This document shows, one piece after another, positions 45,267-54,355 of a DNA stretch of 64,000 nucleotides. The position numbers and the translations under genes were made by a program. The notes beneath the pieces were generated by a model that saw only the letters and a list, made by a program, of their open reading frames with translations, made no database searches and was not told where the DNA came from. The stretch's first letter is position 1; every line of letters begins with the position of its first letter. Origin of the DNA: Candidatus Aquidulcis sp. (GTDB lineage: Bacteria; Chloroflexota; Anaerolineae; Anaerolineales; UBA4823); assembly GCA_020723385.1 (NCBI GenBank), contig DYIZ01000012.1, positions 1-64,000 of the forward strand, given 5' to 3'.

Positions 45267-46193
45267 TTAATCTTCTCTCTTCCTGAGGAAGACGGACCAA
45301 TAGACTGCGGCTACAAGGACTGCGCCGCCGATGATATTGCCGATCGAAACCGGCAGCAGGTTGTTCATGAAGAATGAACCCCACGTCAGGCTGTCGAGCT
45401 TGAATTTCGTGCTGGTTTCGACCGCAGCGCCAACTTTGCCGACGAACTCCGGATCGAATGTTTTGATAAGGATTCCGAAGGGAATGAAGTACATGTTGGC
45501 AATGCTGTGCTCGAAGCCGGCTGCGACGAAGGCGGTGATCGGGAAAATAATCACGGCAATCTTGTCAATCGTGCTGCGGGCGCTGAAACTCATCCACACT
45601 GCCAGGCAAACCAGGGCATTGCACAGGATGCCCAGGGCGAGTGCTTGAAAGAAACCCAGGTTGACTTTGGCCAAAGCGGTGGATAAAGCTGCCTGTCCGA
45701 TTGCCCCGCCCCCGAAGGTGTACTGTTTGCTCCAAAACATCATGGCTGCCGTTCCAACCGAGCCAACAAAGTTTCCGATATAAACGATAACCCAGTTGCG
45801 CAGCAGCGCCAGCGTGGTTACTTTACGGCTGGCCCAGGCCATCACGATCAGGTTATTGCCGGTGAACAATTCTGCCCCGCCGACGACGACCAGGATCAGA
45901 CCCAGGCAGAAAACCATCCCCGCCAGCAGACGGGTAACGCCATAGGGCAGGCTGGCAGTCAATGAGACGAACGCATTGGGATCAGCCGCCACACTGTCAA
46001 TGGCTTTCCCGGCCATGCTTCCGGCGCTGACCGTGGTTGCAAAAACCGCACCCAGGGCGATGAAAGCGCCTGCCAGCACAGACAGGGTGAACATTGGCAG
46101 CAATGGCATTTCGGCTTTACGGACGCCGAGATATTCGGCCCGGCGCGCCATTTCTGCCGGAAGTAAGGCATCAATTCGTAATTCTGTAGTCAT
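45267..46193 (-). CDS. focA: Formate/nitrite transporter family channel (FocA-like)
   Basis: A 308-residue FNT-family pentameric channel protein with six membrane helices. Recognisable parts are FIALGAVFATTVSAG, GAELFTGNN, WVIVYIGNFVGSVGTA, GILCNALVCLAVWMSF and GFEHSIANMYFIPFG, with the family histidine in the last segment. FNT channels carry formate, nitrite or hydrosulfide; the dense formate-dehydrogenase context makes formate the likely cargo. GGAGAT lies upstream of the ATG. A CRP/FNR-like palindrome lies 58-75 bases before the start. Confidence 0.92.
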   Translation of the reverse strand: MTTELRIDALLPAEMARRAEYLGVRKAEMPLLPMFTLSVLAGAFIALGAVFATTVSAGSMAGKAIDSVAADPNAFVSLTASLPYGVTRLLAGMVFCLGLILVVVGGAELFTGNNLIVMAWASRKVTTLALLRNWVIVYIGNFVGSVGTAAMMFWSKQYTFGGGAIGQAALSTALAKVNLGFFQALALGILCNALVCLAVWMSFSARSTIDKIAVIIFPITAFVAAGFEHSIANMYFIPFGILIKTFDPEFVGKVGAAVETSTKFKLDSLTWGSFFMNNLLPVSIGNIIGGAVLVAAVYWSVFLRKRED

Positions 46194-46250
46194 ATATTTT
46201 GCATCTCCTAATAGGGTTGAATAAGGTTAACCGATATTAGGCTTTTTTGC

Positions 46251-46268
46251 AAGTGACAAATATCACAA
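46251..46268. promoter_or_regulatory. CRP/FNR-family type site upstream of focA
   Basis: On the minus strand it reads TTGTGATATTTGTCACTT, a match to TGTGA-N6-TCAC. It is 58-75 bases upstream of the focA start and closely resembles the site upstream of fdhD. Confidence 0.5.
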
Positions 46269-46287
46269 GTTGTTATTTCTCGGTGAT

Positions 46288-46779
46288 TTATCCGCCCCAG
46301 GGCATCTGGGCGTATTCTTCAAAGGCTCTATCATGGAATAATTTGAACAGTCTTTCGTGGCCGCGTTCCCAATGGGCGAGCAGGGTCAATACTTCTTTGG
46401 CGTCATCCTCGGTTTGCGCGGCGGCCATTTCGTAGAATTCAGCAAAGTCCCGCTCAATGAGGTAAGCCATGCGCAGCACGGGCAGGTCGGCGACCATCGC
46501 CTCCATCACGGTTTGCTCGATGCTCTCCGACATGGCGCGCTGTGAAAAGAAACCGGCATTTTCCATCTCAGCGCCCAGGGCGGCGCTCGAGAGTCTCCCT
46601 TCGCCAAGCAAGCTGAGTTGGGTCTGGATGAATTCGATGTGCCGTTGCTCTTCGGCAGCCAGCTTTTTGAAGGCATCCACGGCAGCGGCATTGCCCAACC
46701 TCCCGGCGTTTTCTTCGAAGAAACGCTTGCCTTCGTATTCGCGCTGGAGGGCGTATTCGTAGATTTTTTGGATGTCCAT
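46288..46779 (-). CDS. Ferritin-like / rubrerythrin-family diiron protein
   Basis: A 163-residue four-helix protein with diiron ligands typical of rubrerythrin-like domains: EYEGKRFFEENA in helix 1, EEQRHIEFIQ in helix 2, ERDFAEFYEMAA in helix 3 and HWERGHERLF in helix 4. There is no rubredoxin-like Cys domain, so it is an erythrin-vacuolar-iron-transport or symerythrin-like short form. It may detoxify peroxide or oxygen near the oxygen-sensitive selenoenzyme encoded just upstream (inference from context). Confidence 0.85.
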   Translation of the reverse strand: MDIQKIYEYALQREYEGKRFFEENAGRLGNAAAVDAFKKLAAEEQRHIEFIQTQLSLLGEGRLSSAALGAEMENAGFFSQRAMSESIEQTVMEAMVADLPVLRMAYLIERDFAEFYEMAAAQTEDDAKEVLTLLAHWERGHERLFKLFHDRAFEEYAQMPWGG

Positions 46780-46796
46780 GATTGTTCTCCTCTCGG

Positions 46797-46890
46797 AGTC
46801 TGATAGTCGTCGGTCTGATGGACTGATAGGGTGAATTTCCGCAACCAGGCTATGATTTATTGGACTGTCAGACTATTTGACTATCAGACT
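46797..46890. repeat. Inverted repeat between the dehydrogenase and ferritin-like genes
   Basis: AGTCTGATAGTC (46797-46808) is the exact complement of GACTATCAGACT (46879-46890). Around the arms are further near-copies of CTGATAG and GACTATT in a roughly seven-base rhythm. It ends two bases before the dehydrogenase stop codon. Confidence 0.7.
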
Positions 46891-46891
46891 G

Positions 46892-49732
46892 TTAAACTAC
46901 TTCGACTTTAACCGCGCACACTTTATATTCCGGGATCTTCGACGTAGGATCGAGCGCGGCGATGGTCAGCTCATTGGCGGATGCCTCCGGGAAGTGAAAG
47001 TTGGCGTAGACCATACCGGGCGGGACGCGGTCGGTGACCCACGCTTCAGCTTCGATGCTGCCGCGCCGGGAGGTGATGCGCACTCTTTGTTGCCCCTCGA
47101 GGCCGAGTTTCTCTGCGTCGAGGGGGCTTACTTCCACCAGGGGGCGGCCGTAAACTGCCATCAGACCGCTGGCTCGGCGGGTCATTTCGCCGCCGTGGTA
47201 GTGATAGAGCACACGGCCCGTATTCAGGAACATCGGGTATTCATCGTCGGGCAGCTCGGCGGGGGGCACGTGGTCAATGGGCATGAATTTGCCGCGCCCG
47301 CGCGAGAACTGTTTGGTGTGCAGGATGGGTGTGCCAGGGTGCTCGGTGGTGGGGCAGGGCCATTGCAGCCCTTTGCCTTGTTCCAGCCGGGCGAAGGTGA
47401 TGCCGCCGTAGGAAGGCGTCAGGGCGTTGATTTCGGTCATGATGGTGTTCGCATCCGGGTAATCCCAACCGGCGTGAGGCCCCTCGGCAATTTGCCGCCC
47501 GCCGCCCGCCACGATGCGTTTCGCCACTTCGGCGATGATCCACCAATCGGGGCGGGCATCCCCTACCGGTTCGACGGCTTTGCGCACCATCTGCACACGG
47601 CGCTCGGTGTTGGTGAAGGTACCGGTTTTCTCGGCGAACGAGACCCCCGGCAGGAGCACGTCGGCGTACGGGGATGTTTCGGATGGGAAGATCTCCTCGA
47701 GCACGATGAAATCAGCCGCTTCGAGACAATGGCGGATGTGGGCCGTGTCGGGATCGGACATGATCGGGTCTTCGCCCAGGATGTAGAGCGCTTTGACGCG
47801 CCCATCGGCCAGGCCGGGGATCATTTCGGTGACGGTCAGGCCGACTTTGTCGGGAAGGTTGAAGGTTGAAGGTTGAAGGTTGGCTTCTGAACCTTCAACC
47901 TTTCCACTTTCAACTTTCAACCCCCACGCCCTGGCAAATTTCTCGCGCGCCTCGGCATTTGTAACCGGCTGGTAGCCGGGGTATACATTCGGCAGGCCGC
48001 CCATGTCGCATGCGCCCTGGACGTTATTCTGTCCGCGCAGCGGGTTGACGCCGCTGCCGGGTTTACCCATATTGCCCAGGAGCATTTGCAGGTTGGCCAG
48101 GCTCATCACGTTGCGCACGCCGGTGATGTGCTGGGTGATGCCCATGGCCCAGATGACCGCCGACGGGCGGTTGACTGACAGGATTTCAGCCGCCTGGTAA
48201 AGCTTTTCAACCGGGATGCCGGTGATCTCAGAGACTTTCTGCGGCGGGTAGTTCTTGACGGTTGCTTTGAATTCGTCGTAACCTTCGCAGCGCTCTTCGA
48301 TAAAGGCTTTGTCTTCCCAGCCTTTTTCCAGGATGATGTACATCAGCCCGTTGATCAGGGCGATGTCGGTGCCGGGATTTTGCTGCAAATGGAGCACAGC
48401 AAACTCGGTGATGTCTATTTTGCGCGGGTCAGCTACGACGATCTTGAGGCCGCGCTTGTTGACCGCGCGGCGCAGCATGGATCCGAAGACGGGATGCTGT
48501 TCGGTGGTGTTGGAACCGATAATGAGGGCCGCTTGCGCTGCATTGGCGACATCCTCCATCGAGTTGGACATAGCGCCCGAGCCAAAGGAAGTGGCCAGAC
48601 CGGCCACAGTGCTGGAGTGTCAGAGACGGGCGCAATGGTCTATATTGTTCGTCCCGACCACCTGGCGGGCGAGCTTGTTCATCAGGTAATTTTCTTCGTT
48701 GAGGCACTTGGCGCTGGTGAGGAAACCGATCGAGTCTGGGCCGGATGCGTCGCGCGTCGCGCGGAATTTGTCGGCGGTGATGGTTAGGGCAGTCTCCCAG
48801 TCGGTCTCGACCCACTCCCATAGCTGGTTTGCTGATTTGCTGATTTGTTTTGGCTTTGCTTGCCCTTCGAGCAGATATCGCCGCACCTTCGGGCGCGTCA
48901 GCCGCTCGGGATGGTGAACGAAATCGTAACCGTAACGGCCCTTGACGCACAGCGCCATGCCGTTGACCGGGGCGTCGGGGTTGGATGTGACGCCGATGAT
49001 CTTGCCGTCTTTCACGTTCAGGTCGAATTGGCAGCCTACGCCGCAATAGGTGCAGGTGGTGGTTACTTTCGTAACCTGGTGGGTGCGCCCCTTGCCGTAG
49101 GTCATCTTGTCGGTGAGAGCGCCAGTCGGGCAGTAGGCGGCGCACTGGCCGCAGGATTCGCAGCGGGCATCGAGCATGGTCGTATCTGCGCCGGCGACGA
49201 TCTTTTCCTCGAAGCCGCGGTAGGCCACGCCCCACACGTTGCGCACCTGGATTTCGCCGCAAGCGAGCACGCAGCGGCGGCACAGGATGCACTTATTGAA
49301 ATCCACGCGCACAAACGGGTTGGGGTCGCTGTCGGCTACGTAGCGGGTGCCTTTGCTGCCCCATTTCGGTACTTCCACCTGATAATCGTATGCCAGGTCT
49401 TGCAGCTCGCACGAGCCGCTGACGTCGCACACCAGGCAATCTTGCGGGTGGTTGGCGAGCATCAGTTCCAGCGTCAGCTTGCGGGAGCGCACAGTGCGCT
49501 CGCTATGCGTGCTGATCTCCATACCTTCCCACACCGGCGTGACGCAGGCAGCCTGCAAGAAGCGCTGTTTGGCGACTTCAACCACGCAGATGCGGCAGTT
49601 GCCAGTGGGAGATAAATCTTTGTGGTAGCACAGTGTGGGAATGTGAATTCCGCGCTCACGCGCTATCTGCAAAATGGTTTGCCCTTCGCGGGCTTCGATC
49701 GGGATGCCGTCTATGGTGATTTTTACAGCCAT
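46892..49732 (-). CDS. fdhF: Selenocysteine-containing formate dehydrogenase catalytic subunit with NuoG-like N-terminus
   Basis: The enzyme interconverts formate and CO2 at a Mo/W-bis-MGD centre. The gene is one reading frame of 946 residues with an in-frame TGA at 48622-48620 (codon 371). It aligns with the catalytic selenocysteine of known enzymes: NNIDHCARL-U-HSSTVAGL, where Sec is followed by the conserved His. A SECIS hairpin follows. The N-terminus binds [2Fe-2S] (CYHKDLSPTGNCRIC), a His/Cys [4Fe-4S] centre (HPQDCLVCDVSGSC), two ferredoxin clusters (CILCRRCVLAC, CESCGQCAAYCP) and one at CTYCGVGC. The C-terminal molydopterin-binding domain is complete. An in-frame heptamer repeat encodes about 20 extra residues. 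It follows the Nudix gene by 3 bases. The NuoE-NuoF partner lies in the same cluster, so NAD is the probable acceptor. Confidence 0.95.
47854..47924. repeat. Heptamer repeats forming a hairpin inside the formate dehydrogenase gene
   Basis: Four exact copies of GAAGGTT (47854-47881) face degenerate complementary units (AACCTTC, AACCTTT, CCACTTT, CAACTTT from 47890). They encode KVESGKVEGSEANLQPSTFN in the protein, between AWGL and LPDKVGL, where related enzymes run straight on. Confidence 0.85.
48591..48622 (-). promoter_or_regulatory. Bacterial SECIS element and selenocysteine codon
   Basis: On the minus strand TGA (48622-48620) is followed after 18 bases by GTGGCC-GGTCT-GGCCAC (48607-48591). 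This is a perfect 6-bp stem with the GGUCU apical loop. The E. coli fdhF element, as I recall it, has the same loop at the same distance. Confidence 0.93.
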
Positions 49733-49735
49733 TAG

Positions 49736-50398
49736 TCACTCCTTGTTGGGTGTAGTGAGTGATGAAAATTGTTGTTTGATGCCTTCATTGTGTTGCAATA
49801 AAACCTCCAGCCACTCATCCTGCGGGGAAACGATTTGTGGCAGGCTGGTGAGTGGCGCCCAAAACAGGGTGAAAACGTGGTTGTCTGCGACAACCAGCCA
49901 CTCTTCCTCGGTTTGGGCGGTGCAATTCAGCAGGAAAAAGTACCGCCGTTGAGTCTCGGCCAGAAAACCTTCTGGCACCCATCCCAGGATGCGGTACATC
50001 ACGTATTGCGGGTCAGGAAACCGGTCGAATTCGATGTAATCAACCTGGGCGTAACCATCCCGCTTTTTGATGACGTTCACCGGCAAGCCTCGGCGAAAAT
50101 AAGCCCAATCGAAGCTGGCCGGGTCCGGGCGGGAATAGACTCGCGTTGGTTGTGTGATGAAGACTTGCCCGGCGGGGGGAAGCTCGTCCCGGAAGCCGAT
50201 CTGTTGCTGAAGTGTCAACGAGGTCAGGCTGGTTTCTTCGGATACCTCGCGGATGACTGCAATCTTTGGGGTCTCGCCTTCCTCGACGGTCCCCGCGGGA
50301 ATCTGAATCCCTGAGGTGGGATGCCGAAAGAGCAGCAGGTCAACCCCATCGGGCGTCTGGCGGGTGATGAAAGCGGTGACTTTTTCGAGAGGAGTCAT
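49736..50398 (-). CDS. Nudix hydrolase
   Basis: The start at 50398 overlaps the upstream stop (TGATG) and removes an unrelated extension. The 220-residue protein has a canonical Nudix box, GTVEEGETPKIAVIREVSEETSL (G-x5-E-x7-REV-x-EE), at about residues 33-55. Nudix enzymes hydrolyse nucleoside diphosphates linked to another group; the substrate is unknown. Its place inside a formate-dehydrogenase train, 3 bases before the catalytic gene, is unusual. It may act on a nucleotide cofactor such as a dinucleotide, but this is a guess. Confidence 0.88.
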   Translation of the reverse strand: MTPLEKVTAFITRQTPDGVDLLLFRHPTSGIQIPAGTVEEGETPKIAVIREVSEETSLTSLTLQQQIGFRDELPPAGQVFITQPTRVYSRPDPASFDWAYFRRGLPVNVIKKRDGYAQVDYIEFDRFPDPQYVMYRILGWVPEGFLAETQRRYFFLLNCTAQTEEEWLVVADNHVFTLFWAPLTSLPQIVSPQDEWLEVLLQHNEGIKQQFSSLTTPNKE

Positions 50399-51639
50399 CA
50401 GGCCAAAAACCCTTTGCGCTGATATTCCTGGAACATCGCACCCCAGGTGGTGGTTTGACGCCATTTGTCGGCCACTTTCCGGTATTTGAGCGGCCAGTAC
50501 AAATAATCCTGTTCGACCTCGCCGATGAAGGTGGGGATGACAACGATGGGGGTGCGGAAAATCAGCTTTTGCAGCACCTTCAGCGGGCCATACCATGCCA
50601 GCCAGGCCAGAAAGTTGTGGGTGGAATAACCCACTTTGAAGCCCCAATTTTCATTGCCGATATCGTCGCCGACCAGCTCGATCTGGCGCGGATCGCCGAC
50701 GCCCAACCCGGCTTCGTGCGCCAGGCGGATGTACTTGATCCCCAGAGGGTCGAAACCCATCAGCCTGGCGGCAACCGCATCAATAGCAACCTGATCCGCC
50801 GATGCCAGGATCACATTTTTGACCACCGGCTCCATCAAACGCGGCCCGGCGCCATTCCCGGCAGTGGTGCCATCCATGATGGCGAAAATGCCGGGGTGGA
50901 TTTCCTTTTGGATGGCGAGCAAATCCACCAGCGTTTCGTGGATCCAGGTGTGGGTGTAATGGCGGAACTTGCTGAGCAGCCCGCCAAAGGCATTTTTCAT
51001 CGCCCCGGTGGTGGTGGTGTAGATGTGGGTCTTGACCGTGGGCAGGTGAACGATATTCTTGCCGATGAAGTAATCGGGGATGTGAATGCCTTCCGGGTAG
51101 ATATGATCCAGGGCGAGCATCTTTGCCGTGGGCCGGTAGGGTATCCAGGTCATCTCTTCCGTGCGGAAATTGTACCGGACAGGGATATTGTGATGGCGGA
51201 AGATCGGCACATAGCCGTTCAGGTCTTCACCCTTGAAAGCGTTGGTGACCACCGTTTGATTCTGCACGCACACCAGGTCGTCGAACCCGGCCTGCTTGAG
51301 CGCCAGGATCGTCCCCTCCAACTGCCAGGGGGTGGTGTTCGCGGCTGGCATCGGGAAATGCCAGGTGATGTTATCTTTGAGAATCGTCGTCGCATCCGGC
51401 TGGAGGGCGGCAGTTCCTCCGGCCAGCTCAAACAGCCGTTGATAATCCTCGATAACGGTCTCAGGCTGCGTGCGCAGAATGGCTACAGTGGATAGAGTGG
51501 TCAAGGTATTTATGCGAGGCGGCTTATCACAATAAGGAGGGAGAAGTGGGGTATCTTCTCGCAGGCGAAGCCCGCGCACAAACGCCCCATCCTCTCTTCT
51601 TCTTGAGTTGAAGTTATCCGAATTTGTATGCCACGCCAA
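50398..51639 (-). CDS. DUF362-domain protein
   Basis: A reading frame of 413 codons. The DUF362 domain begins at about residue 48 (TVAILRTQPETVIEDYQRLFELAGG) and shows family features: KDNITWHFPMPAANTTPWQLEG, NIVHLPTVKTHIYTTTTGAMKNAFGGLL and IMDGTTAGNGAGPRLMEP. DUF362 proteins often occur beside, or fused to, ferredoxin domains; no Fe-S cluster is present here. The first 45 residues overlap the end of fixX and look non-homologous, so the true start may be a GTG or TTG further in (about 51579 or 51506). Function unknown; perhaps maturation or electron transfer. Confidence 0.8.
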   Translation of the reverse strand: MAWHTNSDNFNSRRREDGAFVRGLRLREDTPLLPPYCDKPPRINTLTTLSTVAILRTQPETVIEDYQRLFELAGGTAALQPDATTILKDNITWHFPMPAANTTPWQLEGTILALKQAGFDDLVCVQNQTVVTNAFKGEDLNGYVPIFRHHNIPVRYNFRTEEMTWIPYRPTAKMLALDHIYPEGIHIPDYFIGKNIVHLPTVKTHIYTTTTGAMKNAFGGLLSKFRHYTHTWIHETLVDLLAIQKEIHPGIFAIMDGTTAGNGAGPRLMEPVVKNVILASADQVAIDAVAARLMGFDPLGIKYIRLAHEAGLGVGDPRQIELVGDDIGNENWGFKVGYSTHNFLAWLAWYGPLKVLQKLIFRTPIVVIPTFIGEVEQDYLYWPLKYRKVADKWRQTTTWGAMFQEYQRKGFLA

Positions 51640-51946
51640 AACCGCCGCGTGGGTATTTCCAATTCACATTGTTGTGCGGGCACATCAAACGGCAGCTTCC
51701 GCACTCGATGCAGCTCTGGAATGCAATGGTGACGTGCCCGTCATCTTGCATCTGGTAAGCTCCCACTGGACAGAAGAAGATGCAGGGCTTGGTGCAAGGG
51801 ACGCAGACTTCGGCATCTATTTGTTGCAAATGGATTTCGTGTTCATCGGTAAAGTATTTGAGCGACATCAGCAAGTCGTCAACATAGACACTTGGGAGAT
51901 CGTCGCTTCTTTGGGCTTCGACAACCGCATCACGTTTTTGGTTCAT
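51614..51946 (-). CDS. fixX: FixX-type ferredoxin
   Basis: A 110-residue ferredoxin-like protein. It carries the sequence around VCVPCTKPCIFFCP (C48, C51, C55, C59) and a classic CIECGSCRLMCP (C79, C82, C85, C89), followed by NVNWKYPRGGFGVAYKFG, a FixX end. FixX passes electrons from the FixC flavin toward low-potential acceptors or quinone in the FixABCX complex. It lies 32 bases after fixC. Confidence 0.92.
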   Translation of the reverse strand: MNQKRDAVVEAQRSDDLPSVYVDDLLMSLKYFTDEHEIHLQQIDAEVCVPCTKPCIFFCPVGAYQMQDDGHVTIAFQSCIECGSCRLMCPHNNVNWKYPRGGFGVAYKFG

Positions 51947-51978
51947 ATTTTTACCTCTCTCATGATTCGCTAGATTCG

Positions 51979-53319
51979 TTAGATACCAATAACTGTCCTG
52001 CCAAAGGAGATCATATCGCCAACTGCCTGTAACAACGGGCGGCGATTGGTCAACGCACGGAACATGTCTCCGTACAATTGTTTCTTGGGTTTGCCGTATC
52101 CGGTGAAAAACATTCCCAGGGCATCGTTGAGGAAATTGGGGTAGACGTTCATGAATGTCGGATGCTTTTCCAGGAATTTGGCAAGATTACGATACTGGTA
52201 AAGATCCTGGAGAATGAATCTTTTGTTCAGGCGCTCTCGATAACTCGAGAGAGATGTGGCCGAAAAATCCTGCCGCTGATGAGCTTCGACGGCGGTTTCG
52301 CCAGCCTCTTTGCCGGCGATGATCGCCATGTTGGTACCTTCCCAGTGCAGCGGGTTGACCATTGTGCCGGCGTCGCCTGCCACCATCACCCCATCGGTAA
52401 AGAGTTTCGGCATGTCGCGCCAGCCGCCTTCGGGGATGAGGTGAGCGCCATATTCCATCAGCCTGCCGCCGGCAACCAATGGGGCAATCAGGGGGTGGTT
52501 GAGGTAGCGTTGGAGCAATTCATAAGGGCGCACCCGTTCCTTCGCCAATACTTCCAGGGTGACACCCACGCCCATCGAGATGCACTCTTCACCCGTGTAG
52601 ATAAATCCCAGGCCGTTCAACCCCATAGAGACATCGCCAACCACTGTAATGGCTAAACCATGCGACTTATCGGGAAGGCAAAAGCGGGTGTTGATGACAT
52701 CCGCTGGGAGTGAGATCAATTGTTTGACCGCCAAAGCAACCGCTTTGGGTTTCAGGTCGTGTTTAGCCAACCCCAGTTTTTGGGTGAGCAGGTTATTCAC
52801 GCCTTCGCAAAGGATGGTCACAGGCGCATAGATTTCACCTTGCGGCCGGTCGGTGACAACGCCGATCACTTTGCCGCCCGGCTCGCGGATGAAATCCACC
52901 ACCGTTGTTTTGGGGATGATGAAAGCACCCTCTTTTTGAGCCTGATCGGCCCACCAATTATCGAACTTGGCTCGCAACGCCACATAGGCGTCTGCGGGTT
53001 TGCGGTTGAGTGCGCCGCCGCGCACCGACATGTTGACCATGCCGTCTTTGGAAAGGAACCAGAAACCGGCCTCGGTGACTGGCCGCTCCAACGGTGGTTT
53101 GCGATCCCACAAATCGGGGTAGACCTCTTCGAGAGAATGAGTGTAGAGTGCGCCGCCGAAGAAGTTCTTTCCGCCAGGGGCCTGGCCTCGCTCGATCAGG
53201 GCTACCTTCAAGCCCTTACGGGCTGCCACCGCAGCTGCGGCTGACCCTGCCAGGCCAGCCCCGACGACGATCAGATCGAATTTGATCTTGCCATTTTTGG
53301 GGGTCTCGATGTTATTCAT
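51979..53319 (-). CDS. fixC: FixC, ETF:quinone oxidoreductase-like flavoprotein
   Basis: A 446-residue FAD protein. The Rossmann motif is VVGAGLAGSAAAAVAARKGLKVALIERG near the N-terminus. GDAGTMVNPLHWEGTNMAIIAGKEAGE is the second FAD-binding region. FixC is the membrane-associated, quinone-facing subunit of FixABCX. It overlaps fixB by 8 bases and is followed by fixX, the standard order. Confidence 0.95.
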   Translation of the reverse strand: MNNIETPKNGKIKFDLIVVGAGLAGSAAAAVAARKGLKVALIERGQAPGGKNFFGGALYTHSLEEVYPDLWDRKPPLERPVTEAGFWFLSKDGMVNMSVRGGALNRKPADAYVALRAKFDNWWADQAQKEGAFIIPKTTVVDFIREPGGKVIGVVTDRPQGEIYAPVTILCEGVNNLLTQKLGLAKHDLKPKAVALAVKQLISLPADVINTRFCLPDKSHGLAITVVGDVSMGLNGLGFIYTGEECISMGVGVTLEVLAKERVRPYELLQRYLNHPLIAPLVAGGRLMEYGAHLIPEGGWRDMPKLFTDGVMVAGDAGTMVNPLHWEGTNMAIIAGKEAGETAVEAHQRQDFSATSLSSYRERLNKRFILQDLYQYRNLAKFLEKHPTFMNVYPNFLNDALGMFFTGYGKPKKQLYGDMFRALTNRRPLLQAVGDMISFGRTVIGI

Positions 53320-54355
53320 GCTTGGCCTCTTTGAGCGCCCGAATTTGTCGAATCATATTGGGAACGACTTCGAAAAGATCACCCACAATCCCAACCGTGG
53401 CGATATCGAAGATGGGAGCATGGGGGTCACGGTTGATGGCGATGATGAAATCAGAGTCTTGCATCCCTACTTTGTGTTGGATGGCGCCAGAGATGCCAAC
53501 GGCGATGTAGAGTTTGGGACGCACGGTTTTGCCCGTTTGGCCTACCTGATGATCGTATGAAATCCAGCCAGCATCCACGCACGGGCGGCTGGAGCCGACC
53601 ACGCCGCCCAGCTCATCGGCCAGTTCTTTGACCAGTGAAAAACCTGCTGGCCCACCCAGGCCGCGCCCGCCCGATACGATGACATCGGCGTATTCGACCT
53701 TGACCCTTGCCGTCTCATTTGTAATGAATTCCAGTATCTGAGCGTTGACCATGCCTTCGGTGACGGGGATCGTCTCCTGGATCACCTCTCCCTTGCGGCC
53801 AGGCTCGCTGGCGGGAGCAGTAAATACCCGCGGGCGCACCGTCGCCATCTGGGGCAGGTGATTCTTGCAGATAATGGTCGCGATCACATTGCCGCCGAAA
53901 GCAGGCCGCGTCATGAGCAGCAATTTTTTCGAGCTGTCGCGGGCCATTCCCATTTGTAATTGGGTGCAGTCGGCCGTCAACCCGGTGCGCAGGGTGGTCG
54001 CCACCGAGCCGGCCAGGTCGCGGCCAAGTGTGGTCGCGCCGATCAAAAATACTTCGGGATGATGCTTTTGCACCAGAGAGACCAGCGCAGCCGTGTAAGT
54101 GTTGTTGAGATAATGTTTGAAAACCGGCGCGTCCGCCACATAGACGCGGTCGGCGCCGTGGTGGAAAGCTTCTTCTGCTTGGGCTGTCACATTGTCGCCG
54201 ACCAAAACCCCTTCGACGATCGCCTCTTCGCCCGTTTTATCCAGCTCGTCTTTGATTTCTGCTGCCAGACGGCGCGCCACACCGAGCAATTCCCATGCCA
54301 CGGGGTGGATTTTGCCATCTTCTTGTTCGATGAAAACCCAGAATCGTCGTATCAT
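53312..54355 (-). CDS. fixB: FixB, electron transfer flavoprotein alpha subunit
   Basis: A 347-residue ETF alpha-type protein. The C-terminal FAD-binding domain is clear: SGGRGLGGPAGFSLVKELADELGGVVGSSRPCVDAGWISYDHQVGQTGKTVRPKLYIAVGISGAIQHKVGMQDSDFIIAINRD. It pairs with FixA. In bifurcating complexes this subunit holds the electron-transferring FAD, while the bifurcating FAD lies at the FixA/FixB interface or in FixA. It starts at a 4-base overlap with fixA. Confidence 0.95.
   Translation of the reverse strand: MIRRFWVFIEQEDGKIHPVAWELLGVARRLAAEIKDELDKTGEEAIVEGVLVGDNVTAQAEEAFHHGADRVYVADAPVFKHYLNNTYTAALVSLVQKHHPEVFLIGATTLGRDLAGSVATTLRTGLTADCTQLQMGMARDSSKKLLLMTRPAFGGNVIATIICKNHLPQMATVRPRVFTAPASEPGRKGEVIQETIPVTEGMVNAQILEFITNETARVKVEYADVIVSGGRGLGGPAGFSLVKELADELGGVVGSSRPCVDAGWISYDHQVGQTGKTVRPKLYIAVGISGAIQHKVGMQDSDFIIAINRDPHAPIFDIATVGIVGDLFEVVPNMIRQIRALKEAKHE

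Noticed and set aside
48620-48622. Stop codon making the formate dehydrogenase a pseudogene
   Set aside because: The codon is TGA at the selenocysteine position and is followed by a SECIS hairpin; both flanks are intact.
50455-51495. Open frame of 346 codons opposite the DUF362 gene
   Set aside because: An antisense shadow; the DUF362 reading has family motifs and fits the operon strand.
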